A program made the translations under genes and the position numbers. Below, in pieces: positions 9,180 through 17,053 of a stretch of DNA of 55,352 bases (its first letter is position 1; each line of letters begins with the position of its first letter). Where the stretch lies: NCBI RefSeq assembly GCF_015206815.1, contig NZ_JADEXZ010000035.1, positions 1 through 55,352 on the forward strand, given 5' to 3'. The notes beneath the pieces are model-generated. The model saw only the letters and a program-made list of their open reading frames with translations, did no database searches and was not told the DNA's origin. Origin of the DNA: Fortiea sp. LEGE XX443 (lineage in GTDB: Bacteria; Cyanobacteriota; Cyanobacteriia; Cyanobacteriales; Nostocaceae).

Positions 9180-9716
9180 ATGGTTGCCCAGTTAGAGTCC
9201 ACAAGAGCCAATTCGAGCCTCACCTTACCACATCCAGTAGAAGGGCTATTGCAAGTTTTCACTAGCTCTCACCGTAACTTTTTTACCAGCGTTATAGCTC
9301 AAGCCCTGAGAATTGCTGGTCAAGGCACATCAGTATTAATAGTACAATTTCTCAAAGGCGGTATTAATCAAGGACACGACAAACCAATTCAGTTAGGACA
9401 AAATCTCGACTGGATTCGCTGTGATTTGCCTCGCTGCATCGATACGCCACACTTAGACGAAGCAGAAAACCAAGCATTACAACAGTTATGGCAGCATACC
9501 CAAAATGTAGTCTATGAGGGTAAGTATTCACTAGTGGTTTTAGATGAGTTAAGTTTAGCCATCAACTTTGCTTTTATTCCCGAAGCAGAAGTTTTAGCTT
9601 TTCTGGCAAAACGTCCGCCCCATGTCGATATCATTTTCACAGGAACAGAAATGCCCCAATCTCTTTTAGATGTTGCAGATCAGATTACAGAAATTCGTCG
9701 CAGTCATCGACCCTAA
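9180..9716 (+). CDS. CobA/BtuR-like P-loop family protein with degenerate Walker A
   Basis: A 178-residue protein with the order and length of cob(I)alamin adenosyltransferase (CobA/BtuR): GLLQVFTSSHRNFFTSVIAQ at the P-loop position, VLIVQFLKGG, a W-x-R-C-D region, LVVLDELSLAIN (Walker B-like) and DIIFTGTEMPQSLLDVAD. In true CobA the first motif is a glycine-rich GNGKGKTT loop. Here it reads SSHRNFFTS, with no G-K-T/S, so normal ATP binding is doubtful. It may be a cyanobacterial paralogue with another role. No Shine-Dalgarno precedes the ATG. It lies 56 bp upstream of dcd on the same strand. Confidence 0.75.
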   Translation: MVAQLESTRANSSLTLPHPVEGLLQVFTSSHRNFFTSVIAQALRIAGQGTSVLIVQFLKGGINQGHDKPIQLGQNLDWIRCDLPRCIDTPHLDEAENQALQQLWQHTQNVVYEGKYSLVVLDELSLAINFAFIPEAEVLAFLAKRPPHVDIIFTGTEMPQSLLDVADQITEIRRSHRP

Positions 9717-9772
9717 ACAAAAGACTCCGTTCACGATATCCTAGTAGTTCGGTTTGAATTACCTGTGAACTT

Positions 9773-10372
9773 GTGATTAAGAACGATAAGTGGATTACTG
9801 AAATGGCTCAAAAAGGGATGATTTCGCCCTTTGAGCCTAGCCTAATCCGAAAAGTGCAAAAAGATACATCTGTTGATATTCAACCTGTAATCAGCTATGG
9901 TCTATCTTCTTATGGTTACGATATCCGCCTGTCCCCAGCTGAGTTTCGCATTTTTCGCCACATTCCGGGAACTGTGGTTGATCCCAAAAACTTTAATCCA
10001 CACAATCTAGAGTCAACGCTACTGCATACGGATATTAATGGCAGTTATTTTATCTTACCGGCTCATTCTTATGGATTGGGAGTTGCTTTAGAAAAGCTAG
10101 AGGTTCCAGATAATATTACAGTAATTTGTATAGGTAAAAGCACGTATGCACGTTGCGGCATAATTGCCAATCTAACACCCGCGGAAGCGGCATGGCGCGG
10201 TCATTTAACCTTAGAATTTTCTAATTCTTCTAGTGCAGACTGCCGCATTTATGCGAATGAAGGGGTAGTACAGTTACTGTTTTTAGAAGGAGAACCCTGT
10301 GCTATTAGTTACGAAGCGCGTCAGGGTAAATATCAGGATCAATTAGAAATTGTGACCCTAGCTCGTATATAG
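9773..10372 (+). CDS. dcd: dCTP deaminase
   Basis: Converts dCTP to dUTP in pyrimidine deoxynucleotide synthesis. The 199-residue sequence carries the family core GKSTYARCG, followed by the WRGHLTLEFSNSS segment whose glutamate corresponds to the catalytic base, plus SSYGYDIRL near the N-terminus. The start is a GTG at 9773. The length agrees with the family. It follows the CobA-like gene with a short gap and may be co-transcribed. Confidence 0.93.
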   Translation: MIKNDKWITEMAQKGMISPFEPSLIRKVQKDTSVDIQPVISYGLSSYGYDIRLSPAEFRIFRHIPGTVVDPKNFNPHNLESTLLHTDINGSYFILPAHSYGLGVALEKLEVPDNITVICIGKSTYARCGIIANLTPAEAAWRGHLTLEFSNSSSADCRIYANEGVVQLLFLEGEPCAISYEARQGKYQDQLEIVTLARI

Positions 10373-10453
10373 TTATACCAATTGTCAGAGTCGATGGGCG
10401 GTATTATCCGCCGCACCTCTCTGTTCAATCTGGGCGTGCAGGTTTCCCCGCAC

Positions 10454-11203
10454 TCAGCTTTCGATATTCTTAGCGTTCGCTTTTGCCGATATGTTTAAAA
10501 TCTCTCCCCACTCCAACTCCGATAACGGCTGAACCTCAACCTCCATAGCAAAACAATGTTTAGCCGCAGCAATCAAAACCGTCATCATCTCTTCAACACT
10601 CTCAGGAAACTGCACATCAGCAACAGACTCTCTACCAAACACCTTCGCAAACAATTCCGTATCCGGTTGCAAACGCATAGAACCATGCTGCAAAATTACG
10701 TCACCACGCCGCATCTGGGCGCTACCAATAAGTTTTGCGCCATTGGGTAAAACTAAATCTGCACCTGTTGCAGTCCCAAAACAGTTAGGGTTATGGATAT
10801 AGCCTCGCCCAGCTGTACCGTAGCTTAATTCAACACCAAGCGATCGCCATCCTTGAATCAAAAACTCACAAATTTTTGCGTATGCTTGTAAGCGGTTTCC
10901 AGTCAAACCAGATGTGATTACAGCATAAGTTAAATCGCCTTGGTGTAATACCGCCCGTCCACCAGTGGGACGACGTATTAAATCGAGTTTTTCACCTTGC
11001 CAAGTTAAATTTTGCCATTCTGAGGGATATTGGCGTTGATGATAACCGAGAGAAATAGCGGCTGGCGACCAAGTATAAAAGCGTAGAGTGGAAGGATGTG
11101 TTCCCGGCTGGTGCTGTTCTAATAGCCACTTATCAATCGCCATCTGCACATTACCAGAGGCTTCCAAGAAAGGAATCAGTCGCCAAACCTGCTTATTGGA
11201 CAT
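10454..11203 (-). CDS. Lipoate-protein ligase A / LipM-type octanoyltransferase family protein
   Basis: A 249-residue member of the biotin/lipoate A/B ligase fold. Visible marks are RRPTGGRAVLHQGDLTYAV (the RRxxGGGxVxHxxxxxxY signature), NCFGTATGADL with a cysteine at the LipM nucleophile position, and NGAKLIGSAQMRRG with the conserved lysine. It would supply lipoyl groups to 2-oxoacid dehydrogenases such as the complex served by lpdA (38426). The cysteine favours octanoyl transfer, but ligase activity cannot be excluded. It lies 10 bp downstream of the YbjN gene on the same strand, so the two are probably one unit. Confidence 0.82.
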   Translation of the reverse strand: MSNKQVWRLIPFLEASGNVQMAIDKWLLEQHQPGTHPSTLRFYTWSPAAISLGYHQRQYPSEWQNLTWQGEKLDLIRRPTGGRAVLHQGDLTYAVITSGLTGNRLQAYAKICEFLIQGWRSLGVELSYGTAGRGYIHNPNCFGTATGADLVLPNGAKLIGSAQMRRGDVILQHGSMRLQPDTELFAKVFGRESVADVQFPESVEEMMTVLIAAAKHCFAMEVEVQPLSELEWGEILNISAKANAKNIES

Positions 11204-11213
11204 TGATTAATAC

Positions 11214-11693
11214 TTAAGCTGCACCAAATTCAGACTGTAAAACTTCATCGTTGTTGTCGGCGATCGTGGCGACAATCGTAATTAACCGCGAAACTTCTCC
11301 AGGAGACAATTCAGCTAGTGTACGTGTCGAAATAACTACCACTTTGTTTTCAATTATCCCGAAACGAGCTTCAAAAGTGCTAGAGCAATTCATCTCCAAA
11401 AGTTGGCGCATTAATTTGGGTTCATCTTTGGCGGGTAATTTTAGCACCACAGACCAAACTGTGATTGTGTCTTCGTCGGTTTTCCCTGTAAGTTGAACAA
11501 ACACTTCCACACTTCCATAGTTAAATTTCCAGAGATAACCACCGTCTGGAGTGTGGCTAACCATTGCACTGTCATCTTGTTCTAGAGAGTCGATGACGTT
11601 TTCAATAACTTCTACATGGTTGATAGTCGCTGTCTCCTCAATTAGTTCCTTGAGTAATTCGTCGTTAGTTAGGGTTTCCTGGTAGCTTGCCAT
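11214..11693 (-). CDS. YbjN domain protein
   Basis: A 159-residue acidic soluble protein. It has an N-terminal helix, a VEVIENVIDSLEQDD segment, a beta-rich core (GGYLWKFNYGSVEVFVQL; ITVWSVVLKLPA), a LLEMNCSSTFEARFGI segment and a final ELSPGEVSRLITIVATIADNND helix. This is the layout of YbjN/CesT-like proteins, which have a type III chaperone-like fold and an uncertain, chaperone- or stress-related role in cyanobacteria. It is followed closely by the lipoate-ligase family gene. Confidence 0.78.
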   Translation of the reverse strand: MASYQETLTNDELLKELIEETATINHVEVIENVIDSLEQDDSAMVSHTPDGGYLWKFNYGSVEVFVQLTGKTDEDTITVWSVVLKLPAKDEPKLMRQLLEMNCSSTFEARFGIIENKVVVISTRTLAELSPGEVSRLITIVATIADNNDEVLQSEFGAA

Positions 11694-11879
11694 ACAGATT
11701 TTTGCTTCAATATGTTCGTTGGTTCACTCAAACATACTTTAACGTGAGTTTATCCGAGAGGCGCACCTGTGTAAAGAACGAAAAAAACAAAGGATATTTC
11801 TTAGTTGCGCCTTGACATCTCATCTATGTACATGACTGCTGTAAGTTCTAGCGATCGCCTCATTCGAGTAAAGTATCTT

Positions 11880-11907
11880 TTGATAGAATCTTTTTCCGGG
11901 ATATAAC
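11880..11907 (+). promoter_or_regulatory. Candidate promoter of the HigB/HigA-ImmA operon
   Basis: TTGATA at 11880-11885 and TATAAC at 11902-11907, with 16 bp between, fit a sigma-70 type promoter. The start would fall near 11914, exactly where the first operator-like repeat begins. The ATG of higB is about 100 bases downstream. Confidence 0.5.
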
Positions 11908-11913
11908 AATTTT

Positions 11914-11993
11914 CTTTACCGAAACAGTAAACTATTACCTACATTGATAAATCTGTTTGAGATTTAAGAAATTTGTTTACCAAAATGGTAAAC
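11914..11993 (+). promoter_or_regulatory. Two operator-like palindromes upstream of the toxin-antitoxin operon
   Basis: The second site, GTTTACC-AAAAT-GGTAAAC at 11975-11993, is a perfect 7-5-7 palindrome. The first, TTTACCGAAACAGTAAA at 11915-11931, repeats its half-sites less perfectly. Their centres are about 60 bp apart, close to six helical turns. Such pairs are what an HTH antitoxin that represses its own operon would bind, as known for HigA. Confidence 0.6.
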
Positions 11994-12014
11994 TTATATT
12001 CAGTCTAACAACGT

Positions 12015-12344
12015 ATGGAAATCACCTTCGCTGACAGCCGACTACAAGAACTGTGCGGACAACAAAACCTAGCGGAAAAAAAATTAGGTAAAAATTGTGC
12101 CAAGAAATTGAGAAATAGGTTGGGTATGCTTACTGCTGCTGGTAGTGTTGCTGAATTAGTTGCAGGTCGTCCCCACCCCTTAAAAGGAGATCGAGCAGGT
12201 GAATTTGCAGTAGACCTAGAAGGTGCTAAACGACTTGTATTTAAGCCAGATAATGATCCAATTCCTTTTAAGGAGGATGGAAGCATTGATTGGTCACAAG
12301 TTACTGCTGTTTGTATTGTTTTCATTGGAGATTACCATGACTAA
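12015..12344 (+). CDS. higB: HigB-type toxin (RelE/ParE superfamily)
   Basis: A 109-residue basic protein. MEITFADSRLQELC, ELVAGRPHPLKGDRAGEFAVDL and AKRLVFKPDND follow the HigB/RelE layout: a beta strand, two helices, then a compact sheet with arginine, lysine and histidine residues that could serve mRNA cleavage. The gene comes first, as is typical for higBA, and its stop overlaps the start of the antitoxin gene by 8 bp (ATGACTAA). Expected role: ribosome-dependent mRNA interferase held inactive by the downstream protein. The tail KEDGSIDWSQVTAVCIVFIG is in the usual place for this subgroup. Confidence 0.82.
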   Translation: MEITFADSRLQELCGQQNLAEKKLGKNCAKKLRNRLGMLTAAGSVAELVAGRPHPLKGDRAGEFAVDLEGAKRLVFKPDNDPIPFKEDGSIDWSQVTAVCIVFIGDYHD

Positions 12345-13449
12345 GACAAACCAACCCTTTACTCCAGATTGGGTTTCTTCCCCTGGTGATACCATCGCTG
12401 ATGTATTAGAAGAACGTGATTGGACACAAGCAGAGTTAGCAGAGCGTTTAGGCTATAGCATCAAACACATCAGCTTGCTGATTAACGGCAAAGCACCCAT
12501 CAATGAAGAAACAGCCCTAAAGCTAGAACGGGTTTTAGGCAGTACAGCCGCATTTTGGCTCAGATATGAAGCTCAATATCGCGCTGCTTTAGCCAGAAAA
12601 GAAGAAGAAAACCGCTTAAAAGAGTGGACATCTTGGTTAGATAATTTACCCGTTAAAGAATTGATGAACCAAGGTGTAATTCCCAATTGCCGTTTAATTG
12701 CCAAGAATAAACCAGGAGTAGTCAAAAGTTTATTACATTTTTTTGGTGTGGCTTCGCCGGACGAGTGGCGAAGTTGCTACGCAGGTATGGAAGTGTCCTT
12801 TCGTCGCACCCGCAAAGAACAAAGTGATGTCGGAGCTATTTCTGCTTGGTTACGTTTAGGTGAAATAGAAGCAGAAAAACTAGACTGTCCCAAATACAGT
12901 AAACCAAAGTTTGAAAAAGCAGTGCGAGAAATTCGCACTTTGACCCTGTTATCACCAGAAGAATTTGAACCAAAGATACAACATTTATGCCGGGAAGCAG
13001 GGGTTGTGCTGGTTTTAGTACAATCAATTAAAAGAGCGCACGTTAGCGGTGTAGCACGATGGTTAAATCCTCATAAAGCACTAATTCAACTTTCGCTTTA
13101 CGGTAAAACCAACGATCGCTTTTGGTTTAATTTCTTCCATGAAGCAGCACATATCCTATTACATAACAAAGAAAATATTTTTCTAGATGAATGGGATAAT
13201 GGGGAAAGTTTGGAATCTGAACAAGAACAGGAAGCTAATCAATGGGCACGAAAATTTTTGATACCGCCTGAGTATGAAAGAGAATTAACGCAACTGCAAT
13301 CCAAAAATGATGTGATTAATTTTGCAGAGCGTATCAGTATCCATCCTGCTATTGTTGTAGGACGGTTGCAGCACGATCATTTAATTGATCCCTCTTGGAT
13401 GAATAGCTTCAAAGTAAGTTTGTATTTTCAAGGCGAAGAAGTAGAATAG
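12337..13449 (+). CDS. higA: HigA-type HTH antitoxin fused to an ImmA/IrrE metallopeptidase
   Basis: A 370-residue protein. Residues about 15-90 are an XRE helix-turn-helix of the HigA type (WTQAELAERLGYSIKHISLLI). Residues about 230-350 are an ImmA/IrrE (COG2856) zinc peptidase with HEAAH (HExxH) followed by EQEANQWARKFLIP, which supplies the third ligand glutamate. The start at 12337 is chosen because it overlaps the higB stop and has GGAG seven bases upstream; a longer in-frame extension into higB would have no such support. The peptidase half could degrade the repressor/antitoxin half or another regulator under stress, which would release the toxin. That is inference. Confidence 0.85.
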   Translation: MTKTNQPFTPDWVSSPGDTIADVLEERDWTQAELAERLGYSIKHISLLINGKAPINEETALKLERVLGSTAAFWLRYEAQYRAALARKEEENRLKEWTSWLDNLPVKELMNQGVIPNCRLIAKNKPGVVKSLLHFFGVASPDEWRSCYAGMEVSFRRTRKEQSDVGAISAWLRLGEIEAEKLDCPKYSKPKFEKAVREIRTLTLLSPEEFEPKIQHLCREAGVVLVLVQSIKRAHVSGVARWLNPHKALIQLSLYGKTNDRFWFNFFHEAAHILLHNKENIFLDEWDNGESLESEQEQEANQWARKFLIPPEYERELTQLQSKNDVINFAERISIHPAIVVGRLQHDHLIDPSWMNSFKVSLYFQGEEVE

Positions 13450-13492
13450 CTACAACCTGTTCCTTGTTCTTTTTGACGAATTACGAATTGGT

Positions 13493-14575
13493 ATGTCATC
13501 TCTCTCTCAAGCTGTGCAAACTTGTGATGTCCGGCAATTGGGTATTAACTTAAATCATTGGTATGTAGTTGCACGTAGTAGTGAAGTCACAAATAAACCT
13601 GTGGGAGTGACATTTTGGCATCAGGCGATCGCACTTTACCGCGACGGTACAGGCAAAATTCACGCTCTGGAAGACCGTTGTCTCCATCGGCAAGTTAAAC
13701 TGAGTCACGGACAAGTAATTGGGAATGAATTGGAATGTGCTTATCATGGTTGGCGTTTTAATTCATCAGGTGAGTGTGCAGAGGTTCCTTATTTAGCTGC
13801 AAATCAAAAACTACCAAACTGTAAAATTCGTCACTACCCAGTCAAAGAGCAAGATGGTTTTATTTGGTTATTTCCTGGTGATGCAAAACCATCTGTAAAA
13901 CCATTGGATTTACCAGAATGGGAACATTTGAATTATATTGCTTCGGTTGCCGTGATTAACTGTCAAGCTCATTATTCTTATTTAATTGAAAATCTGATGG
14001 ATATGTATCACGGACATTTACATCAAAATTTGCAAGCTTGGGCATCAGCATCTTTACAAGATATTGATGAAAATGATCACCGTGTAGATGCTCATTATAC
14101 AGCCCAAAGTTATTATAAAATTGATAAAATTTGGTCGATATCTCAGTTATTTTTTCCGGCTTTGCGACGACTACATCCTGAACCATTGGATGTGTGTTAC
14201 GTCTATCCCCATTGGATGTCAACACTAGGCAAAGACTTTAAAATTTACTGTTTATTGTGTCCTATAAATGAGACACAAACCAAAGCTTATTTAATTCATT
14301 TCACATCACTAAATGCTTTTTGGCGATTGCATAAATTACCATTATGGTTTCGACAGTTTATTAAAGATAGTTTATTTAATGCAGCCAAAAAATTACTTGA
14401 TGGTTTAGTAGTTCAAGATGTAAAAATGATTGAGGAAGAACAACAAGCATATTTACACAATCCCCAAAGACGAAATTATGAATTGAATCGAGCATTGGTG
14501 AGTGTGCAAAGATTGATGAAGACTCAGATAGGCATCAAAGGCGATCGCGCTCACGCCGATCACGAAGTATCCTAG
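13493..14575 (+). CDS. Rieske [2Fe-2S] non-heme iron oxygenase
   Basis: A 360-residue oxygenase alpha subunit. The Rieske cluster motif is CLH (about residue 63) and CAYH (about 82), fitting CxH...CxxH. The mononuclear iron site is NLMDMYHGHLH, the DxxxHxxxH-like motif of ring-hydroxylating and chlorophyll-catabolic oxygenases. The length and layout are close to the PaO/CAO-like group common in cyanobacteria. The substrate cannot be told from sequence. No reductase gene is adjacent. The gene stands between the toxin-antitoxin unit and a small conserved gene. Confidence 0.87.
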   Translation: MSSLSQAVQTCDVRQLGINLNHWYVVARSSEVTNKPVGVTFWHQAIALYRDGTGKIHALEDRCLHRQVKLSHGQVIGNELECAYHGWRFNSSGECAEVPYLAANQKLPNCKIRHYPVKEQDGFIWLFPGDAKPSVKPLDLPEWEHLNYIASVAVINCQAHYSYLIENLMDMYHGHLHQNLQAWASASLQDIDENDHRVDAHYTAQSYYKIDKIWSISQLFFPALRRLHPEPLDVCYVYPHWMSTLGKDFKIYCLLCPINETQTKAYLIHFTSLNAFWRLHKLPLWFRQFIKDSLFNAAKKLLDGLVVQDVKMIEEEQQAYLHNPQRRNYELNRALVSVQRLMKTQIGIKGDRAHADHEVS

Positions 14576-14599
14576 AAATAGAGGTTTGATAGTTGTGGA

Positions 14600-14923
14600 G
14601 TGGCGATCGTGAATACCCAGGAATTCCTGCGATTAATCGACAAGCAGGGTTCATGTCCCCAAACCCTGCCAAAAGCGTTGCAAGCTCTATGGTATGACAA
14701 AAAAGGTAATTGGAACCAAGCTCATGAAATAGTTCAAAATGCTAATGATGCTGACAGTGCTTGGGTTCACGCCTACTTACACCGCCAAGAAGGTGACTTA
14801 AATAATGCACGTTACTGGTATCGTCGCAGTAGTCAGCCAGAGTTTATCGGAGAACTAAACCAGGAATGGGAACACATAACTTCTCTATTACTGAAAAAGG
14901 TCAACACAACTCATGGATGTTGA
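14600..14923 (+). CDS. Small conserved helical protein of unknown function
   Basis: A 107-residue frame starting at GTG (14600), with a second GTG three codons later. The pattern ALQALWYDKKGNWNQAHEIVQ ... WVHAYLHRQEGDLNNARYWYRRSS is a widely conserved, TPR-like helical pair found in many bacteria without assigned function. Its end overlaps the pentapeptide gene by 11 bp, so they are probably co-translated. I see no catalytic motif. Confidence 0.75.
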   Translation: MAIVNTQEFLRLIDKQGSCPQTLPKALQALWYDKKGNWNQAHEIVQNANDADSAWVHAYLHRQEGDLNNARYWYRRSSQPEFIGELNQEWEHITSLLLKKVNTTHGC

Positions 14924-15281
14924 GCAACTTAAGCGACGTTACTTAGCTGGTGAGAGATATTTTCCCGCAGCGAATTTAAGTAGAGCCAATTTAATTGCTG
15001 TCTACTTACCGGGAATTAATTTGTGGGGAGCAGATTTGAGTGAAGCTAACCTCGCAAAAGCCAAACTCTGGGGAGCAGACTTGAGTCAAGCTAACTTAGC
15101 AAAAGCGAATTTGACGAGAGCTAATTTGTGTGGTGTTAAGTTGAAAGATGCAAATCTTCGGGGAGCCAAACTCAACTTCACCAAGCTGTATGGAGCCGAT
15201 TTGACAGGAGCTTGTTATGATGACAGCACCCGCTTTTCTAGAGGATTTGACCCCGTTAGTCAGAATATGCGGAAGTTTTGA
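14913..15281 (+). CDS. Pentapeptide repeat protein
   Basis: A 122-residue protein. Residues about 20-100 are A(D/N)Lxx pentapeptides (ANLSRANLIAVYLPGINLW, ADLSEANLAKAKLWGADLSQ, and so on), which form a right-handed quadrilateral beta helix. The tail ACYDDSTRFSRGFDP is the usual closing segment of cyanobacterial members. Such proteins are abundant in Nostoc and mostly have no known function. It overlaps the preceding small gene. Confidence 0.9.
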   Translation: MDVEQLKRRYLAGERYFPAANLSRANLIAVYLPGINLWGADLSEANLAKAKLWGADLSQANLAKANLTRANLCGVKLKDANLRGAKLNFTKLYGADLTGACYDDSTRFSRGFDPVSQNMRKF

Positions 15282-15337
15282 TTGAAGCAGGTACTCTCAG
15301 ATTTGGAAACTGATGGCAGGAAATTAAAAGCTGGAAG

Positions 15338-15712
15338 TCAAGCGCTCAATGATTCCGGCTCTTTACCAGCTATTTCTAAAACCCGACGCAACCAATCTTG
15401 TGTTTGCCCAGCAGCAGATTGTCTTTGTTCAACATTAGACCAGATGTTGTCCCAATTAAATAACCAACGAGTCAAAAGACGAACCAAGTCAACTAACTCT
15501 GCGGCTCGGTCAATATCATCTGCCTTTACCATGTCTGGGACAGTCCACTCGATAAAGTATCGACTTTCTTTGACCAGAGTGAGTATCAATTCTTGGGATG
15601 ATGCCTGAGTCCACAAGGCTTGAATTTGTGATAGATGTGCGGCAAGATGATGCAAACGAGTAGGGACATCATCTTGCATAAAAATTTGCTGTCTTGGTGT
15701 TATTTCAATCAT
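15338..15712 (-). CDS. Conserved hypothetical protein
   Basis: A 124-residue, mostly helical protein beginning MIEITPRQQIFMQDDVPTR. Tryptophans are frequent (ALWTQ, FIEWTVPDM, RWLFNWDNIW). I do not recognise a family. Its start overlaps the end of the DUF5674 gene by 4 bp (ATGA type), so the two are translationally coupled. The plus-strand frame over the same bases looks like a shadow. Confidence 0.65.
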   Translation of the reverse strand: MIEITPRQQIFMQDDVPTRLHHLAAHLSQIQALWTQASSQELILTLVKESRYFIEWTVPDMVKADDIDRAAELVDLVRLLTRWLFNWDNIWSNVEQRQSAAGQTQDWLRRVLEIAGKEPESLSA

Positions 15713-16041
15713 ACATTTCCCAGGAACTCGATAATAATTTGGGCTATTCTTTCTCTAATATTAGAATCCAATATTTCCATTGAGCGATTTTGGCGAGGAC
15801 GGAGATTGACTATAGACTCATAGATAATCTTATGAGTTGCACGCATAAAGCTGGCAGCCCAAATATCTTGTTGCCTACTACCGTCATCCAACAACATTTC
15901 TTCACAATCAGCATGTATATCGCCACCACCAACCAACACTTGACGCTCAAGGTCTACTGCGGTTTTGATGTAGAACTTATGTTTTTCCAGCATTTGTTCA
16001 AGTTGTTCTCTAGTGGCGCAATTGCGTAACAGCAGAATCAT
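15709..16041 (-). CDS. DUF5674 family protein
   Basis: The core LLLRNCATREQLEQMLEKHKFYIKTAVDLE, GGGDIHADCEEMLLDDGS and RQQDIWAA matches the DUF5674 family, whose function is unknown. I place the start at ATG 16041, where family proteins usually begin. A GTG at 16050 with AAAGAG upstream is also possible. The longer frame to 16107 begins with TTG inside repeat-like DNA (ttgccgagcgcagttgag) and is unlikely. It is coupled to the following hypothetical gene. Confidence 0.72.
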   Translation of the reverse strand: MILLLRNCATREQLEQMLEKHKFYIKTAVDLERQVLVGGGDIHADCEEMLLDDGSRQQDIWAASFMRATHKIIYESIVNLRPRQNRSMEILDSNIRERIAQIIIEFLGNV

Positions 16042-16119
16042 TAAAATCACAATCTCTTTATTTATGGAGTTTACCTTCTTCTGCCTCACCTCAACTGCGC
16101 TCGGCAACCACCTGCCTTC

Positions 16120-16935
16120 TTACAGTTCTTCGGCTTCAGGTAGCGGAAAGATTTCGCCTGCTAAGTAAGCGTCAAAATGCTTTTGGAAATACAGCCAAGA
16201 AGTCATATCCTCCCCGTCAAAAAATGCTTTGGGAGCTTGTTTATATAAAGGAACGCGGTGATTAATTTCATCTTGCAGTAGCTGGGGTAATTCTACTAAC
16301 CCAGCTACTTTGCTACCAAAAGCACTATAGATAAGACTACCAGAGCGATCGCCCATTTTCATCCAAGGCAACCATTGACCAATCCTATCCCAACTCAAGC
16401 GAAGTTGAGAAACTGAAGTTAGTTCTGGGTTGAATAAATCTGCTGTTGGTACAGTTAATTTAAATAATTCCGCAGCCTGATAAGTTTTATAGGGACTATA
16501 TTCGGCAAATTTCGGCTCTATTGCTAGAGGGTTCGGATATGTAGGAAAAATATCAAATACAAAAGTTGTGCTGTCTCCATCAACTTGTGCTGGAAATTTA
16601 CCTTTAAAATGTCCTTGCACGGGATTATTTGCAACGTGTAACACAGGTACAGTTTCAGCAGTCCAAGGATTTTCCCATTTCCGCAAAATCTCTCCCGTTT
16701 CTGGGTGTAAATAATAAGTTAGTTCTCTAGAAGTAAAATCCCAGCTACCTTCTTCTGTGGAAATACATCTACTGACACTTACCCCCATCATTTTAAACAG
16801 AAGTTTTCTTTTCTCCCCTGGGATAAAACTATAAATTTTACCTCTCCAGATTAAGAATGTAGATTCACTAGAATCAAGGGAAGAACGAGTTTTTACCCAA
16901 TGTTGAGCCTCTAATTCTTGAATTTGTGCTACCAT
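16120..16935 (-). CDS. DUF1838 family protein
   Basis: A 271-residue protein with several W- and Y-rich segments (IYSFIPGEKRKLLFKMMGV, SRELTYYLHPETGEILRKW, NPVQGHFKGKFPA, WLPWMKMGDRSGSLIYSAFG). These fit the DUF1838 family, found in cyanobacteria and proteobacteria without an assigned activity. There is no signal peptide or membrane segment. It is probably expressed alone or with the two small genes downstream, which start about 80 bases after its stop. Confidence 0.72.
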   Translation of the reverse strand: MVAQIQELEAQHWVKTRSSLDSSESTFLIWRGKIYSFIPGEKRKLLFKMMGVSVSRCISTEEGSWDFTSRELTYYLHPETGEILRKWENPWTAETVPVLHVANNPVQGHFKGKFPAQVDGDSTTFVFDIFPTYPNPLAIEPKFAEYSPYKTYQAAELFKLTVPTADLFNPELTSVSQLRLSWDRIGQWLPWMKMGDRSGSLIYSAFGSKVAGLVELPQLLQDEINHRVPLYKQAPKAFFDGEDMTSWLYFQKHFDAYLAGEIFPLPEAEEL

Positions 16936-17053
16936 CTTATGTCTCCTGATTGACTAACTAAACAAAGGGTAGTCTTAAACAGGCTAAAATTGCGAGTCTA
17001 ACTACCTGCTTGCCTTATTTTTCTTTTTGCCTTTTTACTTTTGCCTTTTTGTA
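16936..17053. repeat. T-rich heptad-like repeat between two minus-strand genes
   Basis: Around 17010-17055 the DNA reads as imperfect repeats of tttttgcc / tttttact / ttttgcc. This is the style of short tandemly repeated sequences of heterocystous cyanobacteria. No gene is seen. Confidence 0.4.

Noticed and set aside
12223-12336. In-frame upstream extension of the HigA-ImmA frame
   Set aside because: It overlaps higB in another frame. The ATG at 12337 has GGAG upstream and overlaps the higB stop by 8 bp, the usual coupling.
12740-12790. Mobile palindrome inserted in the HigA-ImmA gene (cttcgcc...ggcgaag)
   Set aside because: The short inverted pair encodes FGVASPDEWRS, which fits the normal pattern of this family, so it is not an insert.
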